Assembly (NCBI GenBank): GCA_913055965.1
Contig: CAJXKX010000105.1
Location: 1 to 7,003 of the forward strand
Direction of reading: 5' to 3'
Length of the DNA: 7,003 nt
Source: an uncultured Roseovarius sp.
GTDB lineage: Bacteria > Pseudomonadota > Alphaproteobacteria > Rhodobacterales > Rhodobacteraceae
A model generated the notes under the pieces. That model was not told the DNA's origin, searched no databases, and worked only from the letters and a program-made list of their open reading frames with translations. How positions within the stretch are numbered: position 1 is the stretch's first letter; each line of letters begins with the position of its first letter. The translations under genes were made by a program, and so were the position numbers. Below are positions 1-5,906 of the stretch, one piece after another.

Positions 1-42
1 CGGGCGCTGCGCGGCGGTGCCTTCGGCACCTCGATTCCGCGC
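1..42 (+). repeat. Structured repeat, left copy (REP-like)
   Basis: This 42-bp element recurs in inverted orientation at 6938-6980. It folds as two nested stems: outer GCGCGG (9-14) with CCGCGC (37-42), and inner GGTGCC (16-21) with GGCACC (25-30) around a TTC loop. A TCGATT segment (31-36) stays unpaired. Positions 1-8 (CGGGCGCT) match one arm of the hairpin next to the right copy, so the element probably begins upstream of the window. The copies differ by one indel and two substitutions, all outside the stems. The frame starting at base 1 is open to a TGA at 58-60, so this could instead be the end of an upstream gene. The family and its function are unknown to me. Confidence 0.5.
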
Positions 43-53
43 ATTGGTGTCAG

Positions 54-76
54 GGCCTGAAGGACCGCTTCAGGCC
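54..76. terminator. Perfect 9-bp hairpin, possible terminator of an upstream gene
   Basis: GGCCTGAAG (54-62) pairs perfectly with CTTCAGGCC (68-76) around a five-base loop, GACCG. No T-run follows on either strand, so it is not a textbook intrinsic terminator. Its place about 100 bases before the first gene and just after the repeat suggests it ends transcription entering from the left. Confidence 0.4.
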
Positions 77-97
77 AAAAGCCCCCCACCCCTTCCT

Positions 98-115
98 GTA
101 GTATCCCCTTACTAC
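98..115. promoter_or_regulatory. Palindromic candidate operator
   Basis: GTAGTA (98-103) and TACTAC (110-115) form an exact inverted repeat of 6-bp arms with a 6-bp spacer, TCCCCT. The arrangement is typical of a dimeric helix-turn-helix regulator site. It lies 59 bases upstream of the first gene of the dehydrogenase cluster, where a regulator could act. No regulator gene is in the window, and I could not place convincing -35/-10 boxes between it and the start codon. The site is seen directly; its function is inferred. Confidence 0.35.
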
Positions 116-174
116 CCGCCCATCCTGCCCTTTGGTAAACTTTCCGGACCAACTGCAACGATCCGGAGGGCATG

Positions 175-570
175 ATGGCCAAAGCCATTCACAGCATGAT
201 TCGCGTTCTCGACGAGGCGCGGTCGGTTGATTTCTACAAACGCGCATTCGGGCTCGACGTGGCCGACCGGCTGGATTTCGAGAAATTCACCCTCGTCTAC
301 ATGTCGAATGACGAAAGCCCTTTCGAGGTGGAACTGACGGTCAACAAGGGCCGCACCGAGCCCTATGACCTGGGCGACGGCTATGGCCATCTGGCCGTTC
401 TGGTCGAGGATCTGGAGACCGAGCATGCGCGGTTCGAGGCGGAGGGCCTCGCCCCCCGCAAGATCGTCGAATTCGCGCCGGACGGCAAACTGGTGGGCAA
501 GTTCTTTTTCGTGGCCGATCCGGACGGCTATGAAATCGAGGTCCTGCAGCGCGGCGGGCGTTTCAAATGA
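175..570 (+). CDS. VOC family protein, glyoxalase I-like (lactoylglutathione lyase-like)
   Basis: This is a 131-residue vicinal-oxygen-chelate protein resembling bacterial glyoxalase I, which isomerises the hemithioacetal of methylglyoxal and glutathione to S-lactoylglutathione in the cytoplasm. Two beta-alpha-beta-beta-beta modules are visible. All four metal ligands of the E. coli GloA type are in register: His6 (in IHSMIRV), Glu53 (in VELTVNKG), His72 (in GYGHLAV) and Glu122 (in DPDGYEIEV). The length is close to E. coli GloA (135 aa). Two adjacent ATGs exist, at 172 and 175. GGAGG at 165-169 is only 2 bases from the first but 5 from the second, so I chose 175. It precedes a flavin dehydrogenase pair in the same direction, with a 52-base gap. 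It could be true GloA or a VOC enzyme acting on a related aldehyde or sugar derivative; family is firm, substrate is not. Confidence 0.9.
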   Translation: MAKAIHSMIRVLDEARSVDFYKRAFGLDVADRLDFEKFTLVYMSNDESPFEVELTVNKGRTEPYDLGDGYGHLAVLVEDLETEHARFEAEGLAPRKIVEFAPDGKLVGKFFFVADPDGYEIEVLQRGGRFK

Positions 571-622
571 GATCACGGGCGTGGCCGGGGAGGGCTGCGC
601 CGCTTTCACGGGAGGAGAACCA

Positions 623-1147
623 ATGAGTGATACCAAGGCCCGACAGGGGCTCTCACGGCGCGACCTGCTCGCGCGGTCCATGGCGGCGGGCGCTAGCTTT
701 GTCGTCGGCAGCAGTTTCGTGGCCGCCACCGATGCCGCCTGGGCGCTGGAGACCACCGCGCTCAAGCCCGAGACCATGGCGACGCTCATCCAGATGGCGC
801 GCGACATCTACCCGCATGACCACCTGGGCGACGAATATTACGCCATCGCGGTCAAGGGCTATGACAGCCCAGAGGCCGCCGAGGGCGTCGAGGCGGGCAT
901 CGCCGGGCTGAACGCGGCGGCGCAGGGCAAGGGCCATGCCGATTACCTGAGCATCGGCTGGGAGCGCGACCGCGTCGACATCCTGCGCGGCATCGAGGAC
1001 AGCGCGTTCTTCCAGCAGGTGCGCGGCGGGCTGGTGACCGGCCTTTATAACCAAAAGGCGGTCTGGCCGCTGTTTGGCTATGAGGGCGAGTCCTATTCCA
1101 AGGGCGGCTACATCAATCGCGGCTTCGACGACATCACCTGGCTCTGA
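623..1147 (+). CDS. Gluconate 2-dehydrogenase subunit 3 family protein with Tat signal
   Basis: This 174-residue protein is the small (gamma) subunit type that accompanies GMC flavoprotein dehydrogenases. The N-terminus carries a twin-arginine signal: SRRDLLARS with Arg12-Arg13, then a hydrophobic stretch (about 20-35) and an Ala-rich likely cleavage site near residues 39-42 (AWA before LE). The mature part is soluble and largely helical; its end, GGYINRGFDDITWL, is characteristic of the family. In related enzymes this subunit is needed for maturation and Tat export of the partner that lacks a signal, and the same is inferred here. The start is the ATG 6 bases after GGAGGA (611-616). The frame is open further upstream to 365 but overlaps the VOC gene, and the signal peptide fits only the internal start. 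The next gene follows after 29 bases. Confidence 0.88.
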   Translation: MSDTKARQGLSRRDLLARSMAAGASFVVGSSFVAATDAAWALETTALKPETMATLIQMARDIYPHDHLGDEYYAIAVKGYDSPEAAEGVEAGIAGLNAAAQGKGHADYLSIGWERDRVDILRGIEDSAFFQQVRGGLVTGLYNQKAVWPLFGYEGESYSKGGYINRGFDDITWL

Positions 1148-1176
1148 GCCATAGCCAACTGAGGAGGACCCAAACT

Positions 1177-2748
1177 ATGGCTGCACCTTTTGATCTGACC
1201 GACGATAGCGTGATCGTCGTCATCGGCACCGGCGCGGGCGGCGGCGTGCTTTCGAACGAGCTGGCGCAACGCGGCGTGTCCGTGGTGGCGCTGGAAGCGG
1301 GCGGGCGCTACCTGCCCGAGGATTACATCAACGACGAATGGGAAAGTTTCGGGCAACTGGCCTGGCTCGACCCGCGCACCACGTCGGGCGACTGGCGCGT
1401 CGCCAAGGACTTTTCGGGGCTGCCTGCCTGGATCGTCAAGGCCGTGGGCGGCACCACGACCCATTGGGCGGGGGCGTCGCTGCGCTTCCAGCCGCATGAA
1501 TGGAAGGCCGCGACGACCTATGGCCCGGTGCAGGGCGCAAGCCTTCTGGACTGGCCCATCGACGCCGAGGAAATGGCACCCTGGTACGACAAGGCCGAGA
1601 AGAAGCTGGGCGTCACGCAGACCAACGGCATGCCCGCCCTGCCCGGCTGCAACAATTACAAGGTGTTCGAGGCGGGCGCGAAAAAGCTGGGCTACAAGGA
1701 AGTCCATACCGGGCGCATGGCGATCAACTCCGAGGAATATGACGGGCGCATGGCATGCCAGCAGACCGGGTTCTGCTTCCAGGGCTGCAAATGGGGCGCG
1801 AAATGGTCGGCGGCCTACACGGATATTCCGCGCGGCGAGGCCACCGGCAATCTCGAGGTGCGCGAAAAGGCGCATGTCGCGCGCATCCTGCACGACGACA
1901 GCGGCAAGGTGACGGGCGTGGAATATTTCGACGCCGACGGCAACTTGCAGATGCAGCGCGCCCGCGCGGTCTGCGTCGCCGGCAACTCGTTCGAGTCGCC
2001 CCGCCTGCTGCTCAACTCCGCCTCGTCCATGTTCCCTGACGGGCTTGCCAATTCCTCGGGCCAGGTCGGGCGCAACTACATGCGGCACATGACCGGCTCG
2101 GTCTATGGTGTGTTCGAGGAGCCGGTGCGCATGTGGCGCGGCACCACCATGGCGGGCATCATCCAGGACGAGGCGCGCCACGATCCCTCGCGCGGCTTCG
2201 TCGGCGGATACGAGCTGGAAACGCTGGCGCTCGGCCTGCCCTTCATGGCGGCGTTCCTCGATCCCGGATCGTGGGGCCGCGAATTCACCACCGCGCTCGA
2301 TTCATACGAAAACATGGCCGGCATGTGGATCGTGGGCGAGGACATGCCGCAGGAGACCAACCGCGTCACCCTCAACCACGAGGTCAAGGACCAGTACGGC
2401 CTGCCGGTGGCGAACGTGCATTTCGACGATCACCCCAACGATATCGCGATGCGCAACCACGCCTACAGGCAGGGGGCCGCGATCTACGACGCGGTGGGAG
2501 CGACACGCACCTTCCCGACGCCGCCCTACCCGTCGACGCATAACCTCGGGACCAACCGGATGTCGGAAAACCCGCGCGACGGGGTGGTGAACAAGTGGGG
2601 CCAGACCCACGACATCGCCAATCTCTTCGTCTCGGACGGGTCGCAATTCACCACCGGCGCAGCCGAGAACCCGACGCTCACCATCGTGGCGCTTGCCATC
2701 CGGCAGGCGGAGCACATCGCGGGTGAGCTCTCGCGCGGCAACCTCTGA
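1177..2748 (+). CDS. GMC family FAD-dependent oxidoreductase (gluconate/sugar dehydrogenase large subunit type)
   Basis: This 523-residue flavoprotein is of the glucose-methanol-choline family. The N-terminal Rossmann motif G17-T-G19-A-G-G22 and the acidic residue Glu40 (ALEAGG) bind FAD. The C-terminal GMC domain contains the catalytic pair typical of the family, His455 (in STHNLGTNRM) and Asn498 (in AAENPTLT). Cys194, Cys200 and Cys204 form C-x5-C-x3-C, the spacing of the 3Fe-4S cluster in FAD-dependent glucose dehydrogenase of Burkholderia cepacia and relatives, so an iron-sulfur relay is likely. There is no signal peptide; export is presumably with the Tat-signal partner just upstream. 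AGGAGG (1162-1167) lies 9 bases before the ATG. It probably oxidises a sugar, sugar acid, polyol or alcohol in the periplasm. The exact substrate cannot be read from the sequence. No cytochrome c subunit follows. Confidence 0.93.
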   Translation: MAAPFDLTDDSVIVVIGTGAGGGVLSNELAQRGVSVVALEAGGRYLPEDYINDEWESFGQLAWLDPRTTSGDWRVAKDFSGLPAWIVKAVGGTTTHWAGASLRFQPHEWKAATTYGPVQGASLLDWPIDAEEMAPWYDKAEKKLGVTQTNGMPALPGCNNYKVFEAGAKKLGYKEVHTGRMAINSEEYDGRMACQQTGFCFQGCKWGAKWSAAYTDIPRGEATGNLEVREKAHVARILHDDSGKVTGVEYFDADGNLQMQRARAVCVAGNSFESPRLLLNSASSMFPDGLANSSGQVGRNYMRHMTGSVYGVFEEPVRMWRGTTMAGIIQDEARHDPSRGFVGGYELETLALGLPFMAAFLDPGSWGREFTTALDSYENMAGMWIVGEDMPQETNRVTLNHEVKDQYGLPVANVHFDDHPNDIAMRNHAYRQGAAIYDAVGATRTFPTPPYPSTHNLGTNRMSENPRDGVVNKWGQTHDIANLFVSDGSQFTTGAAENPTLTIVALAIRQAEHIAGELSRGNL

Positions 2749-2761
2749 GAGGGGCCGCCCT

Positions 2762-2797
2762 CCCCCGGCGTCTTCCTCTCCCCAAGACCGCCGGGGG
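2762..2797. terminator. Convergent hairpin terminator
   Basis: CCCCCGGCG (2762-2770) pairs with CGCCGGGGG (2789-2797). After one bulged C (2788), TCTT (2771-2774) pairs with AAGA (2784-2787), giving a 13-bp stem with a 9-base loop. It sits in the 54-base gap between two converging genes and probably serves both. Neither side has a clear T-run, so efficiency would depend on the very stable GC stem. Confidence 0.6.
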
Positions 2798-2802
2798 AAC
2801 CG

Positions 2803-4332
2803 TTATCGCCCCTCCCGGGCATGGGCCGTCAACCGCGCGGCGTGATGCGTCACCCGCACCAGCCAGCGCAGCGCGTCGGTGCGCTCGAACACCTCGGCCA
2901 CCGGCACGAGGCCCGCATGCTCCTGCAAAAGCACGCCCCGGCGATAGCCGTGGCCGCGCCGGGCGATCAGGTCCGCCAGCCGCGCATGCACCCGGTCCGC
3001 CCGCAGCGCGGCGGCGACCGCCGCCACCTCGCGGGCCAGCCGCGCCTCCTGCCGCAGGGTTGCCAGCCGGTCGCGCTGCGCGCAGCGCTCCAGCAGCCGC
3101 TGGAAATGGTCGACCTGATGCAAGAGCGCGGCATGGCTCGCGGCCTCGTGGCCCCGGTCCGGTGCGATGCGTACCTGCGACAGGAACGTGCCGAGCGCGG
3201 CCACCGCCTCGTGGCCCTGCACCGTGACCGACGAGAGCGCCCGCAGGTCGCCCTCGGGCCCCAGCGCCTGCGCGAGCGCCGAAAACAGCTTGCGCCTCAG
3301 CCGGTCGGCCACCGCCTGCGCGGCATCGAGCGCCGCCCCCTCGTCGGCCAGCAGCCGCCGGTCCAGCCCCGCGGCCAGCGGTACCGGGCGCTCCGGCACC
3401 AGCCATTCCACCAGCGCGGCGAAGCGCTGCGTCAGCGGCAGGAACACCGCCGCGCCGAGCAGGTTGAACCCGGTGTGAAACAGCACCAGCGCGGTCTGGT
3501 CATCCGCCCCCATCCGCGTGCCGTGCAGCAGCGGCGCGACCAGGTCGAGCAGCGGAAAGGCCAGAACCGCCGTGCCGATGTTGAACAAGAGATTGGCCAG
3601 CGCCGTCATCCGCATCGCGCGCCCGCCGCCCAGCGCCGCCAGCAGGCCCGTCGCCGTGGTGCCCATGTTGAACCCGATCACCAGCGCCGCCGCCTGCGCG
3701 AAGCCCAGCGCCCCCGCCCCCAGGAGCACCAGAACCAGCGCCAGCCCCGTCGAGGAGGACTGGATCAGCGCCACGATCCCCGCCCCGATCAGCACCAGCA
3801 ACAGCCGCCCGCCCCAGCCATCGCCCGGCAGCACCTCAGGCGAAAGCCATGCGCCAAGCCCCCCGGTCGCCGCCTGCATCATGTCCAGCCCGACGAACAG
3901 CAGGCAGAACCCGGCCAGGCCCCGCCCCACCCGCGCCACGCCGTCGCGGCCCAGCAGGATCATCAGCGCGGCGGCAAACAGCAGCGGCAGCGCCAGCGTC
4001 CCCAGCTTGAGCTTCAGCCCCACGACCATCACGATCCACCCGGTCATCGTGGTGCCGATATTGGCCCCGTAGAGCACGCCCAGCGACTGCGCAAAGCCCA
4101 AGAGCCCCGCGCCCACAGCGCCGATGGTAATGAGCGACACGGCGGTCGAGGACTGGATCACCGAAGTGGCCGCCGCCCCCGTCGCCACACCGCGCAGGGG
4201 CGAGGCCGTGAGCCGCACCAGCGACTGCCGCAGCCCGCGCCCCGCCACCTGCCGCAGCGCCTCGGTCATGATTTCCATGCCCAGCAGGAACAGCCCGACC
4301 CCGCCAAGCCCGGTCACGATATCCGTCCACAT
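2803..4332 (-). CDS. Na/Pi cotransporter family protein (NptA-like, with PhoU-like C-terminus)
   Basis: This 509-residue inner-membrane protein contains the inverted duplication that defines the Na/phosphate cotransporter family. The first half has Q60-S-S-T-A and GANIGTT (89-95); the second has Q191-S-S-S-T and GFNMGTT (220-226). Several hydrophobic segments fill residues 5-330. Residues about 340-509 are soluble, helical and Arg/Ala-rich, consistent with the PhoU-like tail of bacterial NptA-type proteins. The family imports phosphate with sodium; some members may move other anions. AGGAGG (top-strand 4338-4343) lies 5 bases before the ATG at 4332. An in-frame start at 4383 would add 17 residues unlike the family and place this Shine-Dalgarno inside the gene, so I rejected it. 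It is convergent with the GMC gene and divergent from the tRNA. No phosphate-regulon gene is adjacent. Confidence 0.92.
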   Translation of the reverse strand: MWTDIVTGLGGVGLFLLGMEIMTEALRQVAGRGLRQSLVRLTASPLRGVATGAAATSVIQSSTAVSLITIGAVGAGLLGFAQSLGVLYGANIGTTMTGWIVMVVGLKLKLGTLALPLLFAAALMILLGRDGVARVGRGLAGFCLLFVGLDMMQAATGGLGAWLSPEVLPGDGWGGRLLLVLIGAGIVALIQSSSTGLALVLVLLGAGALGFAQAAALVIGFNMGTTATGLLAALGGGRAMRMTALANLLFNIGTAVLAFPLLDLVAPLLHGTRMGADDQTALVLFHTGFNLLGAAVFLPLTQRFAALVEWLVPERPVPLAAGLDRRLLADEGAALDAAQAVADRLRRKLFSALAQALGPEGDLRALSSVTVQGHEAVAALGTFLSQVRIAPDRGHEAASHAALLHQVDHFQRLLERCAQRDRLATLRQEARLAREVAAVAAALRADRVHARLADLIARRGHGYRRGVLLQEHAGLVPVAEVFERTDALRWLVRVTHHAARLTAHAREGR

Positions 4333-4408
4333 CCCGGCCTCCTGCACCCGTTGCAGAATGCGCCACGGCCCGGCGGCAGACAAGCGCCGCGCGCCTCCGG
4401 CGGTTTTC

Positions 4409-4435
4409 GCAATTTCTGCCCCGCCGCTGCAATTT
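4409..4435. repeat. GCAATTT direct repeat in the divergent intergenic region
   Basis: GCAATTT occurs at 4409-4415 and again at 4429-4435, exactly 20 bases apart, about two helical turns, in otherwise GC-rich DNA. The pair lies about 80-100 bases upstream of the cotransporter start and just upstream of the putative tRNA promoter. It could be a regulator site or simply AT-rich promoter DNA; two short copies are weak evidence. The rest of 4333-4486 shows nothing else apart from the tRNA promoter. Confidence 0.2.
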
Positions 4436-4440
4436 TCCTC

Positions 4441-4469
4441 TTGCAGCCCCCGGCGAGGCTTTGTATCTC
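4441..4469 (+). promoter_or_regulatory. Possible sigma-70 promoter of tRNA-Gly
   Basis: TTGCAG (4441-4446) and TATCTC (4464-4469) are separated by 17 bases. They would place the transcription start about 10 bases before the mature tRNA 5' end, a normal tRNA leader. Each box matches the consensus at only about half its positions, so this is tentative. Confidence 0.35.
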
Positions 4470-4486
4470 ACGCCTCACCCAAGGAC

Positions 4487-4561
4487 GCGGGCGTAGCTCA
4501 GGGGTAGAGCATTACCTTGCCAAGGTAAGGGTCGTGAGTTCGAATCTCATCGCCCGCTCCA
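4487..4561 (+). tRNA. tRNA-Gly (anticodon GCC)
   Basis: A complete cloverleaf is visible. The acceptor stem GCGGGCG (4487-4493) pairs perfectly with CGCCCGC (4551-4557). The D-stem is GCTC (4496-4499) with GAGC (4507-4510). The anticodon stem is TTACC (4512-4516) with GGTAA (4524-4528), enclosing TTGCCAA, so the anticodon is GCC at 4519-4521. The T-arm is GTGAG (4534-4538) with CTCAT (4546-4550) around TTCGAAT, including one G-U pair. The discriminator T (4558) is usual for bacterial tRNA-Gly. CCA is encoded at 4559-4561. It reads GGC and GGT codons, which are abundant in this genome. A T-rich stretch (ATTTTCTCTCTC) follows and may help termination. Confidence 0.97.
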
Positions 4562-4620
4562 TTTTCTCTCTCGAACCAGACAGATATGGGGCGATCCGCC
4601 GGGTTGGTCGCGGCCTAACC

Positions 4621-4651
4621 GCTTGGCCTGCGATCCAAGCCGCAGTATAGA
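4621..4651 (+). promoter_or_regulatory. Putative hisB promoter with an overlapping dyad
   Basis: TTGGCC (4623-4628) and TATAGA (4646-4651) are spaced by 17 bases and each matches the sigma-70 consensus at four of six positions. Transcription would start near 4658, leaving a leader of about 19 bases before the hisB ATG. GCTTGG (4621-4626) and CCAAGC (4635-4640) form an exact inverted repeat with an 8-base spacer over the -35 box and promoter spacer, where a repressor could bind. A leader this short leaves no room for a histidine attenuator. Bases 4562-4620 show nothing further. Confidence 0.45.
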
Positions 4652-4676
4652 GCGCCCAGGCAACAGCGGAGGCCCC

Positions 4677-5264
4677 ATGCGCAACGCCACCATCACGCGA
4701 AAGACCGCAGAGACCGACATCACCGTCGAGATCGCGGTGGACGGCACCGGCCAGTATGACAACCGGACCGGCGTCGGCTTTTTCGATCACATGCTGGATC
4801 AGTTGGCGCGGCATTCGCTGATCGACATGACGGTGCGCTGCGCGGGCGATCTGCATATCGACGATCACCACACGGTCGAGGATGTGGGCATCGCGCTCGG
4901 TCAGGCGCTGAGCCACGCCATCGGCGACAAGCGCGGCATCCGCCGCTACGGGGCCTGCCTGCTGCCGATGGATGACGCGCTGGTGCGCGCGGCGCTCGAC
5001 CTGTCGGGGCGGCCCTATGTAGTGTGGAACATGGACCTGCCCACGGCCAAGATCGGCACGTTCGACACGGAACTGGTGCGCGAGTTCTTTCAGGCGTTCA
5101 GCACCCATGGCGGCATCACGCTGCACGTGGATGCACTGCACGGCATCAACAGCCACCACATGGCCGAGGCCGCGTTCAAGGCGGTGGCGCGCAGCTTGCG
5201 CGAGGCGCTGGAAAGCGATGCGCGCAAGTCGGATGCGATCCCCTCGACCAAGGGATCGCTGTAA
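4677..5264 (+). CDS. hisB: Imidazoleglycerol-phosphate dehydratase
   Basis: HisB dehydrates imidazole glycerol phosphate to imidazole acetol phosphate in cytoplasmic histidine synthesis, using manganese. This is the monofunctional 195-residue form, without the histidinol-phosphatase domain found in enterobacteria. The two homologous halves show the signature blocks: GFFDHMLDQLARH (34-46), the first metal motif H64-H65-T-V-E68-D in LHIDDHHTVEDVG, and the second motif H160-H161-M-A-E164 in INSHHMAEAAFKA. The chosen ATG is preceded by GGAGG (4668-4672) with a 4-base gap. An in-frame TTG at 4623 falls inside the likely promoter and was rejected. hisH follows after 3 bases, so the two are co-transcribed. 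Confidence 0.97.
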   Translation: MRNATITRKTAETDITVEIAVDGTGQYDNRTGVGFFDHMLDQLARHSLIDMTVRCAGDLHIDDHHTVEDVGIALGQALSHAIGDKRGIRRYGACLLPMDDALVRAALDLSGRPYVVWNMDLPTAKIGTFDTELVREFFQAFSTHGGITLHVDALHGINSHHMAEAAFKAVARSLREALESDARKSDAIPSTKGSL

Positions 5265-5267
5265 CCC

Positions 5268-5906
5268 ATGTCCACAGCCATCGTCGATTACGAGAGCGGC
5301 AACCTGCACTCGGCCGAAAAGGCGTTTCAGCGCATGGCGCGCGAGACCGGAGCCGGTGAGGTGATCGTGACCTCCGACCCCGAGGTGATCCGCCGCGCCG
5401 ACCGCATCGTGCTGCCGGGCGACGGGGCGTTTCCGGCCTGTCGCACCGAGCTTTACGATCATCGCGGCGTCTACGAGGCGATCGAGGAGGCGGTGATCGG
5501 GGGCGGTCGTCCGTTCATGGGCATCTGCATCGGGATGCAGATGCTGGCCACGCGCGGGATGGAATATCAGGAAACCGCCGGCTTCGACTGGATCGGAGGC
5601 ACGGTCGAGGCGATCCGCCCCGCCGATCCGGCGCTCAAGGTGCCGCATATGGGCTGGAACGATCTGGTGATCGACCGCCCGCACGCCATTTTCGACGGGA
5701 TCGAAACCGGCGATCACGCCTATTTCGTGCATTCCTATCATTTCCGGGTGGACGATCCGGCGCATCTGCTGGCGCATGCCGATTATGGCGCGCCGGTCAC
5801 CGCCGTTGTCGGGCGCGACACCATCGTCGGCACGCAGTTCCACCCTGAAAAGAGCCAGGCCACCGGGCTGCGCCTGATCGCCAATTTCCTGACCTGGACC
5901 CCCTGA
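5268..5906 (+). CDS. hisH: Imidazole glycerol phosphate synthase, glutamine amidotransferase subunit
   Basis: HisH hydrolyses glutamine and channels the ammonia to HisF, which makes imidazole glycerol phosphate and AICAR. The 212-residue protein is a class I amidotransferase. The nucleophile is Cys87 in MGICIGMQML; His192 and Glu194 in QFHPEKSQATG complete the triad. LPGDGAF, HMGWN and FVHSYH are other HisH signatures. The length is typical. The start is 3 bases after the hisB stop, with a modest AAGGGA (5250-5255) upstream, suggesting coupled translation. HisF, its obligate partner, is not in the window. The next gene is a glutaminase starting on the base after this stop codon. Confidence 0.97.
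   Translation: MSTAIVDYESGNLHSAEKAFQRMARETGAGEVIVTSDPEVIRRADRIVLPGDGAFPACRTELYDHRGVYEAIEEAVIGGGRPFMGICIGMQMLATRGMEYQETAGFDWIGGTVEAIRPADPALKVPHMGWNDLVIDRPHAIFDGIETGDHAYFVHSYHFRVDDPAHLLAHADYGAPVTAVVGRDTIVGTQFHPEKSQATGLRLIANFLTWTP

Noticed and set aside
1..60. C-terminal end of an upstream gene, open frame to TGA at 58-60
   Set aside because: Only 19 codons are visible, the frame lies mostly in the structured repeat, and the stop falls inside the 54-76 hairpin. It cannot be supported as a gene, though it cannot be excluded without upstream sequence.
144..166. CCGGA/TCCGG pairing that could mask the first ribosome binding site
   Set aside because: The stem is only 5 bp with a 13-base loop and covers just two bases of the Shine-Dalgarno, so a regulatory role is not credible on this evidence.
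1108..2181. 357-codon open frame on the minus strand
   Set aside because: It is antisense to the GMC gene, which has complete FAD and active-site motifs; the shadow product has no recognisable family features.
4487..4561. tRNA-Gly as an integration site for a mobile element
   Set aside because: No integrase, no repeated tRNA 3' end and no foreign-looking genes follow; the next genes are the housekeeping hisB-hisH.
2821..4650. 609-codon open frame on the plus strand
   Set aside because: It lies antisense to the Na/Pi cotransporter gene and runs through the tRNA. The Gln/Arg/Pro-rich product is a typical compositional shadow.
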